Source: Dipteris shenzhenensis (Eukaryota > Polypodiophyta > Polypodiopsida > Gleicheniales). Taken from it: DNA of 64,000 nucleotides. How positions within the stretch are numbered: the stretch's first letter is position 1; every line of letters starts with the position of its first letter. The stretch lies in NCBI GenBank assembly GCA_047967505.1, contig CM106541.1. The stretch is one strand, 5' to 3'. Under the pieces are notes generated by a model that was given only the letters and a program-made list of their open reading frames with translations, was not told where the DNA came from and made no database searches. A program made the position numbers and the translations under genes. This document shows, one piece after another, positions 1 to 12,062 of the stretch.

Positions 1-929
1 AGCCAAAATTACCAAAACCAACTCTGTAAAAAGGAAAAGGCAAAGCATCCAAGTAGGAGGTGAGGTTTCTACCTCCTCATCCCAGGACTCTACAGTGAAC
101 ATTGAACCAAGAGTAAATGATATCCATTTAGCCAACACTGGTGTATGGATGTGTAAAATGAATAGAGAGTCGGCATATTCGTTGTAGAGTATGGACAGAG
201 AATAAAGAATTTGTGTCTTATAGGATGAATAGGGATGAAATAGAAGAGTTGGAAAAAGAGATTGATAATCTATAGTTTCTATAGATTAAGAAGCTCTTCA
301 TCGCAAAATCATCTACCTAGTTTAATAAAACATTTGGGTAAGAGAATCATTTTAATACTAACCAACTTGTTGAGCTTATTGAGTAGGTTATTATGAAGAG
401 ATTTCAGCAACTTGGTATTTAGAAGAGGATTTTGAGCATGAAGAGATATTCTTCACACCATCAAGGAGAGCGGTCAAGGAGCACCCCCTCTGGTTTCCCT
501 TAGACGCCATAGGAAGCCACTTTCTTTGAACTCTTGGAGAATCCTCGCGTGACAGGGGCCCAGGATACACATACTCTGGCCCAATAACAGGATGCATGAA
601 CCCCTAAGGCTGTAGTGACTGCTACCCCCCGCCATGCCTCCCTTGCTTTCTAGGACAGGAGTCCAAAGCCCACACCGCTTTTGCAAGAGAGTGGCTCTGG
701 TTCCCTCCTCCCCCGCCTGATATCCCCGCTCCCCTTTCTACAATCTCCCTCCCCTCCCTCCTCCTCCCGCTCACCTACTCTCCCCCTCCCTCCTCCTCCC
801 ACTCACCTACTCTCCCCCTCCCTCCTCTTCTCCACCGTCTCCCGCTCAGTTGCAGCAGTCCTGACAATCGCTTCAAGATTCCTCCATTCTTAGTTTTTCA
901 TCCAAACTTGAGTCGGTTTCCCAGACCAC
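1..929. other. Unassigned sequence with a C/T-rich 32-bp minisatellite
   Basis: No convincing gene is visible. Reading frames on both strands are short and low in recognisable content. Between about 745 and 835 a pyrimidine-rich unit repeats about 2.5 times; the CTCACCTAC core occurs at 770 and 802, a 32-bp period. The rest is AT-rich and may be degraded transposon sequence. Confidence 0.5.
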
Positions 930-2600
930 GCGCAAGGGGGCCAAATCTTTTGAGGGCAACATTATCTCACAAAGTTTTGACCTTGTGGCCGAATATTTAT
1001 GGAGAAGAATTGAGCTTGTGGCCAAATCTCTATGAGGTGTCTAAACCTATCCTTGAGGGATTTCTCATGAACAAGATGCATAAAAGTTTTAACCTTGGGA
1101 CCAAATATATTTAGTGCAACACTCTCCTCACAAAGTTTGACCTTGAGTTTAGATCTTTATAGAGAAGATTTGACCTTGTGGCCAAATCTTTATGTGAGTG
1201 TTCCTCTCACAAGATTTGGTCACAAGGTCAAAACTTTGGACACATCCTCTTCATGGGGTCAAGGACATGTTTGGACACCCCCTAACAAAATTTTGACCTT
1301 GTGGCAAAATCTTTATGAGGTGTCCAAAACTAGGATTCCTTCTTGAAGAAGACATGGAAAAGTTTTGACTTTGTGGCTAAATCTTTTGAGGGCAATATTC
1401 TCCTCACAAAGGTTCAACTTTGTGGACAAATCGTTATGGAGAAGGATTGAACTTGTGGCTGGATCTTTTTTAGGTGTCCAAACCTATCCTTGAGATGCAA
1501 AAAAAATTTTGACGTTGTGACCAAATCTTTTTAGGGCAACACTCTCCTCACAAAGTTTTGACCTTGTGTCCAAATCTTACAAGGTCAAACTTACAAGGAC
1601 ATCCCTCAAGGATAGTTTTGAACACTTCATAAAGATTTTGGACATAATCTCAAATCTTCTCCATCCACAAGGTAAGAACTTTGTGAGGAGAGTGTTTTCC
1701 TAAAAATATTTGGCCACAAGGTCAAAACTTCTCCACATGTTGTTCACGAGGCAATTATTCAAGGATAGGTTTGGAAACCTCATAAAGATCTAGCCAAAAG
1801 CTCAAATATTCTACATAAGGTTTGTCCACAAGGTCAAAACTTTGTGAGGAGAAATTTGCCCTCCAAAACTTTGGCCACTAAGTCAAAAAATTTCCACATT
1901 TTGTTTGAGAGGGAATCCTTCAAAAATAGGTTTGTACACCTCATAAAGATCTAGCCACAAGGTCAAAACTTTGTGAGGGCATGTCCAAATTTCTCCTTGA
2001 GGGATGAACTCATGAAGAGGATGTGGACAAGTTTTGAACTTGTGGCCAAATCTTGTGAACTCAGAGAGATTTGGGCACAATCTCAAATCTTCACCATAAA
2101 GATTTGGCCACAGGGTCAAAAATTTGTGAGAAGAGTGTTGCTCTAAAAAGATTTGGCCACGAGGTCAAAACTTTCTGCATCTTATTCATGAGTAGTCCCT
2201 CAAGGATAGGTTTGGAAACCTCATAAAGATATGGCCACAAGCTTTGATCTTCTCCATAGACATTTGGCCACAAGGTGAAAACTTTGTGAGGAGAATGTTG
2301 CCTTGGCCATAAGGTCAAAACTTTTCCACATCTTGTCCAAAAGGGAGCCCCTAAAGGATAGGTTTGGACACCTCTTAAAGATTTGGTCACAAAGTCAAAT
2401 TTCTTTTAGGGGGTGTCCAAACTTGCCCTTAAGGGGCGACCTCATGAATAAGATGTGGAAAAGTTTTGACCTTGTGGGCAACAATTGTGAGGGGAACCCC
2501 ATCATAAAGATTTGGCCACAAGCTCATTTCTTCTCCATAAAGGTCAAACAAAGTAAAAAATTTGGGCCACGTGCTCAAAAATTTTCTGCTAACTAACCCA
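930..2600. repeat. Minisatellite arranged as a large foldback
   Basis: Degenerate units contain the phrase TTTGACCTTGTGGCCAAATC, followed by stretches such as ATGAGGTGTCCAAACCTATC and CCTTGAGGGA. From about 930 to 1580 the phrase reads in the plus orientation. From about 1620 to 2560 the same phrase reads as its reverse complement (GATTTGGCCACAAGGTCAAA). The array is therefore a large imperfect inverted repeat centred near 1600. Short reading frames on both strands with a recurring LTLWPNLY peptide are by-products of the repeat, not genes. The right end (from about 2212) is shared with the block at 51516, and a small piece recurs at 42086-42124. Confidence 0.8.
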
Positions 2601-4104
2601 ACCCAATCGATTAGCCTAACCCTAACCTAACTAGCACTTGTTAATTTGTGACCTTGTAGGCTAAGGTTTGCAGGGGCGATGTCCGATGGCGAAGGGGTGG
2701 TGAAGCGGTGTGGGAAGGGATGGTGACATGGGGGCGACGGAGATTGGTGAAGCGGGGACTGGCGTCACGACGAGACACATGGGAGTGAGTCAAGGATTGC
2801 ATAGGCGTGATGATTGCACGATCGTGAGGCATCACGGCTCGATTTGGCTCACAGCTCGGTGAACAATGATCAGGCATCATGGCAACATAGGCATGGTGAT
2901 GGACAGCGCAAGGGAGCTTTCTACAGATGATCGAATATCTGCACAGAGGAGGCACGAGACGACATCGGTGAAGCGACCAAGGCTAGGTTGCAATGATAAC
3001 GTTTTGTCACGTGCGTTCTTCAACCATTTTAGCCTTGTAAGGTCGTTTGGGTAGCTCAAGTTGCCATAGCCTTGTTGGTTCTACCGCTCAGCCATGGTTG
3101 CCGTTGAAACTGGACAGGTTACTCAAGGGTTCCTTTCGTAGCTTTCTAGAGTAGTTGAGAGCGTCCACGTTCCCTTCAAAGCTATGATTTGCCTTATGGT
3201 CTTGCCCTCCAATAATAGAGATTTGAGGCTTCTTTTTTTTAATGAATATTGGGATGACAGCATGCAGCTTCTGTGGGTAGAGCGTTTGTGAACTAGGCCC
3301 AAGAAAGTACTCTGATACCAATGTAGAAAAGGGGGTAGGGGCAGATTTGGAGTAAGGGGGATAGACTAGCAGAAGGAGAGAGAGATAAGGGAAGAAGGAA
3401 GGAGAAGGGTTCGGAGAAAGAGAATGAGGTAGGAAAGAGAGGGAGAGAATGAGAGGGACTAGGGAAGAGAGAGAGAGAGAGTGAGTGAGCATAGGCAGGC
3501 CCTTTAGAGCCCTCTATCTTGCAAACACCCCAAATACTAATTATCCTAACCCCCACTAACTTGACCCACTTTTGGTTTTCATTACAGGGCTGGCTTTTAT
3601 GAGGCCTAGGGCGTTCTCCCAGCAGTTCAGCCTCCTACACCTCCTCTCATCTCCCTCTAAATAGCTTGACACGCACCCCCAATGGCCCTCTGACCAGCTT
3701 CAGCCTTTGGCATTAGTTCAGCCCTATGGGAAGGTGTTCATGCACTGCATCAGACAGGGAGTCGAGACAGTGAATGGAGTAAGGTTTGGGGTCTATTTCA
3801 GCAGCTCTTTTCAGTTATCTCTTACAGTTTTACATAGCTCATTCTCAGCTCTTTATTTCAATCATCTCTCAACTCTCTTATAGGATCTATCACTCCTAGC
3901 TTTCACTCTCTCACTCACACAGTAACCCTGCATTCCGGTGGATAGCACAAGCCTCTCCTTTGCCTTGCAGAAGCATCCTACATCGTCTGTGTAGACAGTA
4001 TCAAGGTCTCGGTATTAGAGGCATTGCCTCTCGGGTTTTTGGGTCTGCTAAACGTCTATACAGTGAGCTCTTCAGAAGCATGTTTTCCATGCTCTCTCAT
4101 GCAG
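2212..4104 (+). repeat. LTR-like block A, copy 1 (truncated right end)
   Basis: This stretch is collinear with 51516-53484 at high identity by eye, including the minisatellite tail, the middle part and the CT/GA-rich part at 3340-3490. Copy 2 continues to an LTR end and primer binding site, so this is read as the same LTR. Near 3600 this copy lacks about 85 bp that in copy 2 holds the TATAAATA box and flanking GGGGCC sequence, so it has probably lost its core promoter. Homology stops at about 4104, where copia pol sequence on the opposite strand begins. Confidence 0.7.
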
Positions 4105-5640
4105 AGATGCCCAATGTGTGGCTTATATATAGTGAATGCCTCATAAGGTGTCATATCCTGAATCAGTTTGGTCAAAAGCCGATTAAGTAATTAGTTTGCA
4201 GTGGTAGTTGCTTCTTCCCAATATTGATTTGGAAGATTCTTCTCACTGAGCATTGCTCTAGCACTTTTTGTTAAAGTCCCACTCTTCCTTTCAGCTATTG
4301 CATTCTACTGAGGATTATATGCACATGTGAATTGTCTTTGAATGCCAATAATTCTGCAAAAATTCATGAATGCTGAAGACATGTATTCACGTCCTCTATC
4401 TAATCTCATGACTTTGATGTTTTTGCATGTTAGGTTCTCTACCATGGCTTTGAATTCTTGAGATCTAGAAAAGACTTCAGATTTCTCTTTTAAAAAGTGG
4501 ATCAAACAATATCTATTGTAGTCATCGATGATAGTTAGATAGTAAAGTGAACCATTGATGTTGCAAGTCTATCCATAACCCCATACATCTTGTATGTATC
4601 AAATCAAGAATACCTATTGCTTGAGAGGTACTTCTACCAAAATTGGTTCTCTTTTGTTTACCGAAGCAACATGCTTCGTAAACTTTTCCAAGAAACTGTA
4701 GTTTTGAATTCCAATTGCCATATTCTGATTTCTTAGTTGCATTAGACTTTTGAAATGCACATGTCCATATCTCTTGTGCCATACTACAAAAAGTGGCATT
4801 AGTTGCTATTGTTGAAATGACATGGCATGCAAATCTGGTACTGAAGCTAGCACTCCAAACAAACGTCTTTCCTTGACTACTTTTCCTACTAGTTGGTATC
4901 CTCTGGAATCCATTGTGCATTCATCTCCATCGAAGATGACTCAATAGTTGTGTTCTGTAATTTGCCCAACTAACAAGAGGTTCTTGTTGCTGAGTTTTGG
5001 AACATAGAGTACATCTTTCACCAATCCTTTTGTACCAGTGAAATTGTTCATAGGGACAATGCATTTCCCTTGAACTAGATTTGATGTGTTATCTGCAATG
5101 TAGATAACATACTTCTGTCCTTCTAACAGTTTCTTCTAATGGTTTCATATTTGTAAACCATTCCTGATGCTTTGTCATATGAGATGATGCGCCACTTTCT
5201 ATGTACCAAGGATTTTGATCGACTTGATAGATGCATTCCCCTTTGGAATTACAATCTATGTCAATGTACATGGTTTCAATCTTTAGCATATCCTCACTTA
5301 CAAGATACATATTTTGAGGTTCATTGGCATAATGACTATGACTTGGATGTCCACCACAGTGATCCTCTTTCATAAAAAATTCCTTTTATTGGTGCTAGAT
5401 TGACTTCTTAGTAGAGTACGGCTTCTTGTGGGAACCTCTTTCATAGTGTCTAAACTTGTGGCAGTAGTTGCACTGAATGTTTGACACATTGGTGGATGCA
5501 TTCCATCTTCCTTAAAATCTTCCTTGATTGGAATGATTTCTTCTTGGATGTTGATGATTTTCACTACTACCATTAGCTCCTTTTCCGATGCTCTTTCTTT
5601 ACTCTCAAATGACTCCACTTAAATTTGTTGCACCTTACAT
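4105..5640 (-). pseudogene. Ty1-copia gag-pol relic (CCHC, protease, GAG-pre-integrase, integrase)
   Basis: Read on the minus strand from 5640 down, the fragments are in canonical copia order. A degraded zinc-knuckle region lies at 5370-5618. The aspartic protease segment WYIESGASSHMT lies at 5089-5373. The GAG-pre-integrase motif WHKRYGHVHFKSL lies at 4614-4799. Integrase core sequence (FLKEKSEVF..., then LDRGREYMSS) lies at 4305-4505. The following stretch near 4200-4300 encodes SEKNLPNQYWEEA, also typical of copia integrase. Stops and frame changes separate the pieces, and no RT or RNase H is present. The element is dead and 3'-truncated at the junction with LTR block A at about 4104. The protease D is seen as E (ESGA), another sign of decay. 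Confidence 0.85.
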
Positions 5641-6022
5641 CAATTTTCTCTACTTGATAATGATTACCATACACCCACATTGCATTTAACAAATGGTATT
5701 ACAAAGGTAATGGATACTCATTAGCTTATACAAAAAGGTTGTAGATGAATGTAAATAAAATCAAAATGATTACATACCTTTACATCACTACCTCATGCAA
5801 ATTTCTCCTCGTTGTCTTTCACAATCTCCCCTCTTTGCAGCTTCAAGAGCATCTTTTAAATAATCAATGGTACATTTAGCTGCATTTTTTATAACTTTGA
5901 GGATTTCTTCCTACCTCTATTGGCCCTTTACCAAGCTTTTCTATCCTACTCTCTTTTAGCTCTTTCTTAGGTCTTTCTTCCTCATATTGTTTCAGCCATT
6001 TCTCCACAATTGTAAGGACAAA
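5641..6022. other. Unassigned stretch between copia relic and CACTA segment
   Basis: No clear gene. On the minus strand at about 5900-6020 an open stretch encodes a Lys/Glu-rich peptide (WLKQYEEERPKKELKESR), which could be one more exon of the CACTA-associated transcription unit. Homology with the second CACTA copy starts only at about 6023, so this part cannot be checked against it. Confidence 0.4.
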
Positions 6023-6583
6023 AGGTGTTCACTTTTTGTTGCAAGGTGATACTACAACAAGTGGGTCATTGCTATCATCCCAAAGTCGAGGCATGTTTAG
6101 CATGAGTTATACAAGAAACTCTGTTATGTAAAACATTGACTCTTACACTAGCTAGCATTCTACCATGCTTCCCTCTAGTCTAGATTTTTGTCTTACATAC
6201 CCTTACAACACCTTCATAAACCATTCCAAGAAAAACATCCATTGGCTATGCAAAGTGCCTACTTATGCCACTTCATCTACCAAGTGCATGAGAAAATGCA
6301 ATTGGATGTCCATGATACTCCGGATTCAACTACAAGAAGTCTCATTTGTGGAATGGATGATTTTTTTATCTCTTTTGATGATATCCACCTACATTTACAT
6401 GTCGATAAGTAATGGAACTTGCTTTAGCAATGAGTATAAAAATTAGGCATGCATTTGTACAGCCTCTAACATACCTTATGAATACACTGATCTTGTTGAG
6501 GGCTTCTGATGCATCCTTAGTACTACATCCCCACAAAGCAATTGGAAGTACATACTATAGAAACAATGTTGTGTCAGTCAAAT

Positions 6584-8664
6584 TCAACAAGAGTTTAAAA
6601 ATGGATCGAACTGAAGTGGAAGTAATGTCATCTGAGTCATTTGGTGCCAATCATGTGACTTTAGACCACTTAATTTTTCAATGGAAGTAAATGCACCCTT
6701 TAAGTTATGCATGTACCTAGTTGGGGTTTTCATACCAGGATAACACTCTTCTCCCAGGTCTACTCTGCTTTTGTCAACACCCAGGGTGCCTTTGGTAAAA
6801 TCACCTTGTCGGCATGGTTTTCTCTTGGCCAAAAGGCTCTTTTTGGTTATATCACTTTCAAGTTAGCTCGTGCCTTTGGGGTGTCTCTGTCCCCAATCAT
6901 ATGTTTCCACAAAATTTCAGACACATTTTTGAATATATGCACTGGGTCCAATAGATATATGACTTTTTGTTGTCTCCAATGAGGAAGAGTACAAAATATG
7001 TAAAGACGTTGCATGCCAGGTGGAGGTGTTTGCACTTTTGGATCATGCCAAAGTTGCTCCCAATCTCCGGATCTCATGACTGGCAGAATAGGAGCTAATT
7101 CAAGCTCCCCAAAAGATGGATCCACATGATACAAATGGTCCATAGGAAGAAACCACCTATGCTTCTCATATACCACCTTGTTTAGATCTTTTGAGTGCCG
7201 ACTACACAAGCTGTCTGCACAATTTGGCCATGCAAAGTATCCGAACACTTGGAGACCTATTTAAATCCAAGGACACAAGTTACATCTTGTAGAAGTGAAA
7301 GACCACCGAGATAAAGAGCATTAACAAAAGTTACATTTTGCATTTTAATAGGCAAAAGAGAATTGAGAGATATATAAATTTTGTACCTGAGCAATCATGC
7401 AATATAGGATAATCATGTATGGTCCACATCAAAATGCCTTTCACTGAAAAATGACATTGATCCAAAGGCTTTGAAATGTCAGAAACATGCATGCCATTCT
7501 ATAAAACTTGCAACTCATCCACACACATGTTTTTCACCTTGTGCAATGAGTGCCAACATCAAATTCCCCTCCTTTATGGTCATCCAAGGAGGAATATTGT
7601 ATATTGTGACTACTACTGGCCATCTGGACCATGATGTGTACTGATGTCCAAAGTGATTAACACCATCCATAGCCATCCCAAGATGTAAATGATGAGGCTC
7701 AAGCCCAAACTCAGGCCACCTCTTCTCTATGTGTCTCCAAGCCTTTTCATCTCTAGGGATCCTCAATATTCCATCCGTTGAGTGGTTTTGCAAGAATGCC
7801 AATCCATAAGTCCATCCAATCATCCACAATAAAACAAGTGTGCGATGCATGTTAGGTTGGCGTGTGTCACAGTACCTTTCCCGAAATCTTTTCTCCTTGT
7901 GTGTCTCATCGATATCAAGATGTACCACATTGTGGATAGCTTGCAGAGTGCTCATATGTTCCTCTATAAAGGATGCAATCATTAGGACATGCATGAATTG
8001 ACTTGTAATCCTGGGGCGCCAACTCCCTTTAGTAAGAATACCTATGAATTTTTTGAGTATGAGATGGATTTAACAATATTCCATGAGTAAAATTTAGTTA
8101 AATTAGCATGATTGTGTTCTACACTAAAAGAGCTTCAAATATGTCTTTACACCTTGAAATTTGGGTAACAAATGAAAAGCTTACTTGATTTTGAAAGGAG
8201 TTTGGTTTTTTAATTTTTTGTTTTAACCCCCCCTCATCCAAAAGCCCCCCCCCCCCCCTTGGTTCTCACATATTATGACAAATATTGGTTCTCACATATT
8301 ATGAAAAATATGTACAAATCTTAAAATCTTTCATATATTTTAAAGTATAAACCTTATGCTTTGTGGTGGGAAGAACTCGAGATTGTCATTTTTTCCCCTT
8401 CCATATTTAAAACTTTTATAGGAAATCCATGCATATTATCTATGGATCTTGTCCCCCCGTACCCTAGATTTTGGACAAGGGCAATAACATAATACATAGA
8501 GTTGGTGCTCCAGGCTTATAATCCATTCCTAATGATGCCGGCATCTTCTTTGCATCCTTTCTTGATTCAGGCATTGTATTTCCTTTTGGAAGTAAATTTT
8601 GGAGTAACCTGGACATTGACCCATTCAATGAATTTGAAGCAACAATTTGGAAGTTTTCATGCAT
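6584..8664 (-). pseudogene. CACTA (En/Spm) tnp2-type transposase relic, copy 1
   Basis: Four blocks on the minus strand follow tnp2 order. 8664-8464 has LLPKGNTMPES then LGMDYKP, the tnp2 N-terminal region. 7994-about 7430 has LHLGMAMDGVNHFG, then WPVVVTIYNIPPWM, then DELQVL, an in-frame TAG, and MWTIHDYPIL. About 7250-6847 has CSRHSKDL, HRWFLP and LLDPVHIFKNV. 6832-6584 has KLSGLKSHDWH. Blocks are separated by sequence resembling introns. The protein would cut and paste CACTA elements by binding their ends. The TAG inside the core domain and the lack of a continuous frame make it inactive. Family: Transposase_21 (tnp2). The assignment rests on ordered motifs, not one motif. Confidence 0.85.
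8245..8258 (+). repeat. Poly-C run, 14 nt
   Basis: A run of 14 C. The homologous run in copy 2 (59384-59403) is 20 C, so it varies in length between copies. Confidence 0.95.
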
Positions 8665-10043
8665 GAAACTATAGTTTAGACTAAATCAAAACTCTTACCA
8701 AAGGAGGGACATAATGATAGTGCATGGCCATCCATAAGTTGCTTGTAAATTCAAGTTTAGAAGAATGGCCACGAGATGATAATGGCTTGCCCCCTCACAC
8801 AACATCATGATTGCTTCACATCACAGACTCTCCTCTTTAGGACTCATGTTATCCTCCCTATTGACTTCCACATCTTCATCTCTTTCATTTTGAATGAAGG
8901 AGCAAAAAATTAAGTGTTTATCATGTCTTGCATTATTTCTTCCTCATTTAGAGCATCCTACTCTTAGCTACTTCTATTATGTTGCTCTTCTGGCTCTCTG
9001 TCTTCCCTTAGAGTATTTTGATATCCTTGGATCGACATCGACTCATCACGAGGATTATGCAATGCATGTGCTCTCAAACTTTTCGGAACAATTTCATCTC
9101 TTGCATGAAAAGAATTTAGTTAATTAACTCAAAAAAGTCACATGCAAGCACGAAAAGTTAGTACATGAAATGAATTTAATGAATTCACTCATAAAGAAGT
9201 TAAAATAAGACTTCTACCTCATCGTGCAACTGTATCTCTGGTAAGAGTTGGAAGAAACCATATCTCTTTGTGTGTGTTATTGATATGTTTGTAATCTCCT
9301 TATTGATATGTTGCATAATCTCACTATTTTTCCTTTGCATCGTGCATAATCACACAAGACTCGTTGATAAAGGTTTGCTCTACTAGTGTCATCATTGAAC
9401 TCTGATGAGCTTGAAGACATCTACAAAGGTTACACATGATCATTAAAACACCATAATCCATACATGAGAAACAAACATGCCAAAAACTAAACCCATCTTT
9501 ATTAATCATTGATCATGCCCTTTTGTGTCGATATTTCCATTAAAAAACCTTTTGAAATGTACCAGAGTCGATATTTTTATCACTATTATCATCAAAAATT
9601 AATTCTGTAGACAAGACTTTGAGCATAGGATTTTATAATCCAAAAAAAAAAAACCTACCACATGGAATTAGGGGGGGTTCCATAACATGTACTCACATCG
9701 TTTGATGCATAAAGCATAGCATTATGGCACTGCATTAGGATTAGTTTGGAACCAGAAGAGAGGATACATGTGCATAAACATGGAAATGTTCATCCTTGAC
9801 CATGCAAATGGGATCCTATGGCAATGATATTCTATATGGTCCTTAATCTATGTCATTTTAAGGGCCTTGCAAAGTATCATGGCCATCAGGCCCTATTTGC
9901 ATGACTAGAAGACCACTAAGGTGTTTTTTTAACTAGAAGAGAGGATGCATGGGCAAAATCATGGAAATGTGCATTCTTGACCATGTAAATGGGATCTGAT
10001 GGATGGCCATAATATTTGGAAGGGACTCAATATGATTGAGTTT

Positions 10044-10045
<2 letters not shown>

Positions 10046-10087
<42 letters not shown>
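10046..10087 (+). repeat. (GT)21 microsatellite
   Basis: Perfect GT run of 42 bp in CACTA copy 1. The same site in copy 2 is about 118 bp (61133-61250). Confidence 0.97.
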
Positions 10088-10089
<2 letters not shown>

Positions 10090-11998
10090 TGAATCACACC
10101 TAGTGCTATCAAGGACCATGGCATAGGTGATGATGCAGTAGAAGGCATCCTCTTTAGTAGGTGCCAATGATTTAGGGAGTCCCTATGATGTAGGGCTGAT
10201 TGCTTTTAATGTAGGAGAGGTGCCTATGAATCTAGGCCGCCCTTTCTTCCACTCTATAAATGAGAGGCTTTTCTCTCACAATAAACAGAACACACTTTTG
10301 GATACTTCTTGTGTTCTCAACTTTCACCATGATGCATCTCTTCTCCTAGGCCATTTTGTGCATGTCCTTGTTGCTGGTGGCCCTGGGCCTGGTATACAAG
10401 CTTTACTTTGGCTTCAAAAGAACTCTCATATTTGCTTCAGGGTGTTTAAATTGAGGTCTCCACTTTTCTCTATTCTTACACTATAGTTTTGGATAGTTTT
10501 GGTAATTGGATGCTTGATGCAAGCTTGAAAGAGTGTTGAGGATGATTTACTATCAGTTAACTTTCAATTAGTTATGTTTATTCAAAATTCCTAGCTCTTG
10601 TTGCTCTTCTAATGCTTTATATGTGAAAGAAAAAGAAAAGAAGAAGAAAGAAGCACCTAGATATATCAATAGAAAAGTGACAAAGCTTGTGAAGAAAAAG
10701 CCCTATTATTATTATGTTGCAAAAAGACTAGGATTCTCTAATCTCATTTCTTGCAATATGCACTTGTATGGTTGAGATTTACAGCCATTTGTACGAGAGA
10801 AGACACTGTCTAATCATAAGGTAAGACCCTCTCATGGCTACCTTTAAAATAGACATATTTAATGGCCAAGGCTTCCATACTTGGAAAATGAATATTATGT
10901 GCATATAGAGTATGGTTTGGAAGTTAAGATCTTTAAAAAATGAGAAAAAAGTGATGTAAATAGATAAATATGAAAGCATGTAGCTTAAAGAAAAATGAAT
11001 AGAGATTGATTGAGAAAATGGTACTAAGTAAGTGATAGTAAGCTTAATGACTTTGTATGCACTTAATATAATTAATTTTGATGATGTTATGATGAGTTGA
11101 TAAACGTTACATTTTCCTCATAGAAAAAGTGTCATATAGGCAACATAACACTACTTCATTCAACATATTGAATATAAACACTCGACTAGATCAACATATT
11201 GCTAGTACATGCATCATATTGAATATAAACACTCTCACTAGATCAATATAAGATTAATACAATTTGTTTGGACCATTTTCTTATATGTTTGTGTCATTCT
11301 TTCCATGGTCCAATTCAAGTCACTTCCTCGTCACTTCATGTAAAACATTGCTAAACACCATTGCAGATTATTTGGGTAATATTTCCCCCTTAGGAGAAAC
11401 ATTTGGAATCTTTAAAAGATTTTGCATAAAAAAGGGGCCTTTTTAAAGAAATTTTAGAAGTGCTTTACTCATGACTAAGGAACTTTCTAAAATGACCCAA
11501 AAAATCCATATTTCTCCAAACTCAAATAACAAAAAACTTCTAAGAAGTAACATGATTTTTAAAAGAAAATAGATTCAACATAATAATGAATCCTAAATGG
11601 AAAGGTAATTGTGCTATTATCGGATGTAAGCATCAAAGACTATAGTTTTAAAATCAAAGAAACCATTGAAAAGTGATCATTAATAAGTAACAAGAAAATG
11701 TCTTCTGATATATTTTTAAAATTGACTACTCTTCATGACTTTCTAGAGCATCATTATCATTGGCTGCATTGGTTTCATCCCCAGATGAAGTGGAAGAACC
11801 ATCTTCATCCGCATTATCAATATTAATAACATTTAAATAAATGCCAAACATTAAGTTAAGCACTTTCAAAAGTTAAATGTGACATTCTTGAAGGAGTTGA
11901 AGCTCAAAATCGATGCAAGACATTGACTACAAGCTTGAAGGCAATGTCCAACATCAAGTCAAAGCTTCAACTCGATGTTTGATGTCATTAAGTCAAAG

Positions 11999-12007
11999 CT
12001 TCAACTC
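11999..12007 (+). repeat. 9-bp target-site duplication, left copy
   Basis: CTTCAACTC directly precedes the inserted element. The identical 9 bp follow it at 23296-23304. The uninterrupted second copy (about 63407-63415) has a single CTTCAACTC joining the same two flanks, which proves both the duplication and the insertion point. Confidence 0.93.
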
Positions 12008-12062
12008 GAGGATTACCAAAAAGCGAGCGAAGAAAAGCGAGCAGCCCCAAATAAGCGAGCAA
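12008..12062 (+). repeat. Left terminal inverted repeat of the 11.3-kb element
   Basis: Starts GAGGATTACC and carries three GCGAGC motifs (near 12023, 12037 and 12055). It pairs with the reverse complement of 23241-23295. Confidence 0.85.

Larger units (their letters stand above)
6023..12007 (-). mobile_element. CACTA-derived segment, copy 1, part a (interrupted at 12007)
   Basis: This stretch matches 57420-63415 closely and collinearly. It holds tnp2-type transposase exons on the minus strand at 6584-8664, long AT-rich non-coding sequence, a (GT)21 run and, towards 11900-12000, short repeats related to the ATCAAG/CTTGATG satellite. Neither CACTA terminal repeat is seen, so this is an internal segment or a degraded element. 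Differences from copy 2: it keeps 270 bp (7103-7372) that copy 2 lacks, lacks the short inverted-repeat element found at 61556 in copy 2, and is broken by the 11.3-kb insertion at 12008. Confidence 0.8.

Noticed and set aside
2641-3492. Frames of 104 and 134 codons in LTR block A
   Set aside because: They lie inside an LTR, are repeated at 51946-52860 with frame-changing indels, and match no known protein.
6165-6690. Plus-strand frames of 74-93 codons repeated in both CACTA copies
   Set aside because: Conserved only because the DNA is duplicated; transposase exons are on the other strand and no protein family fits.
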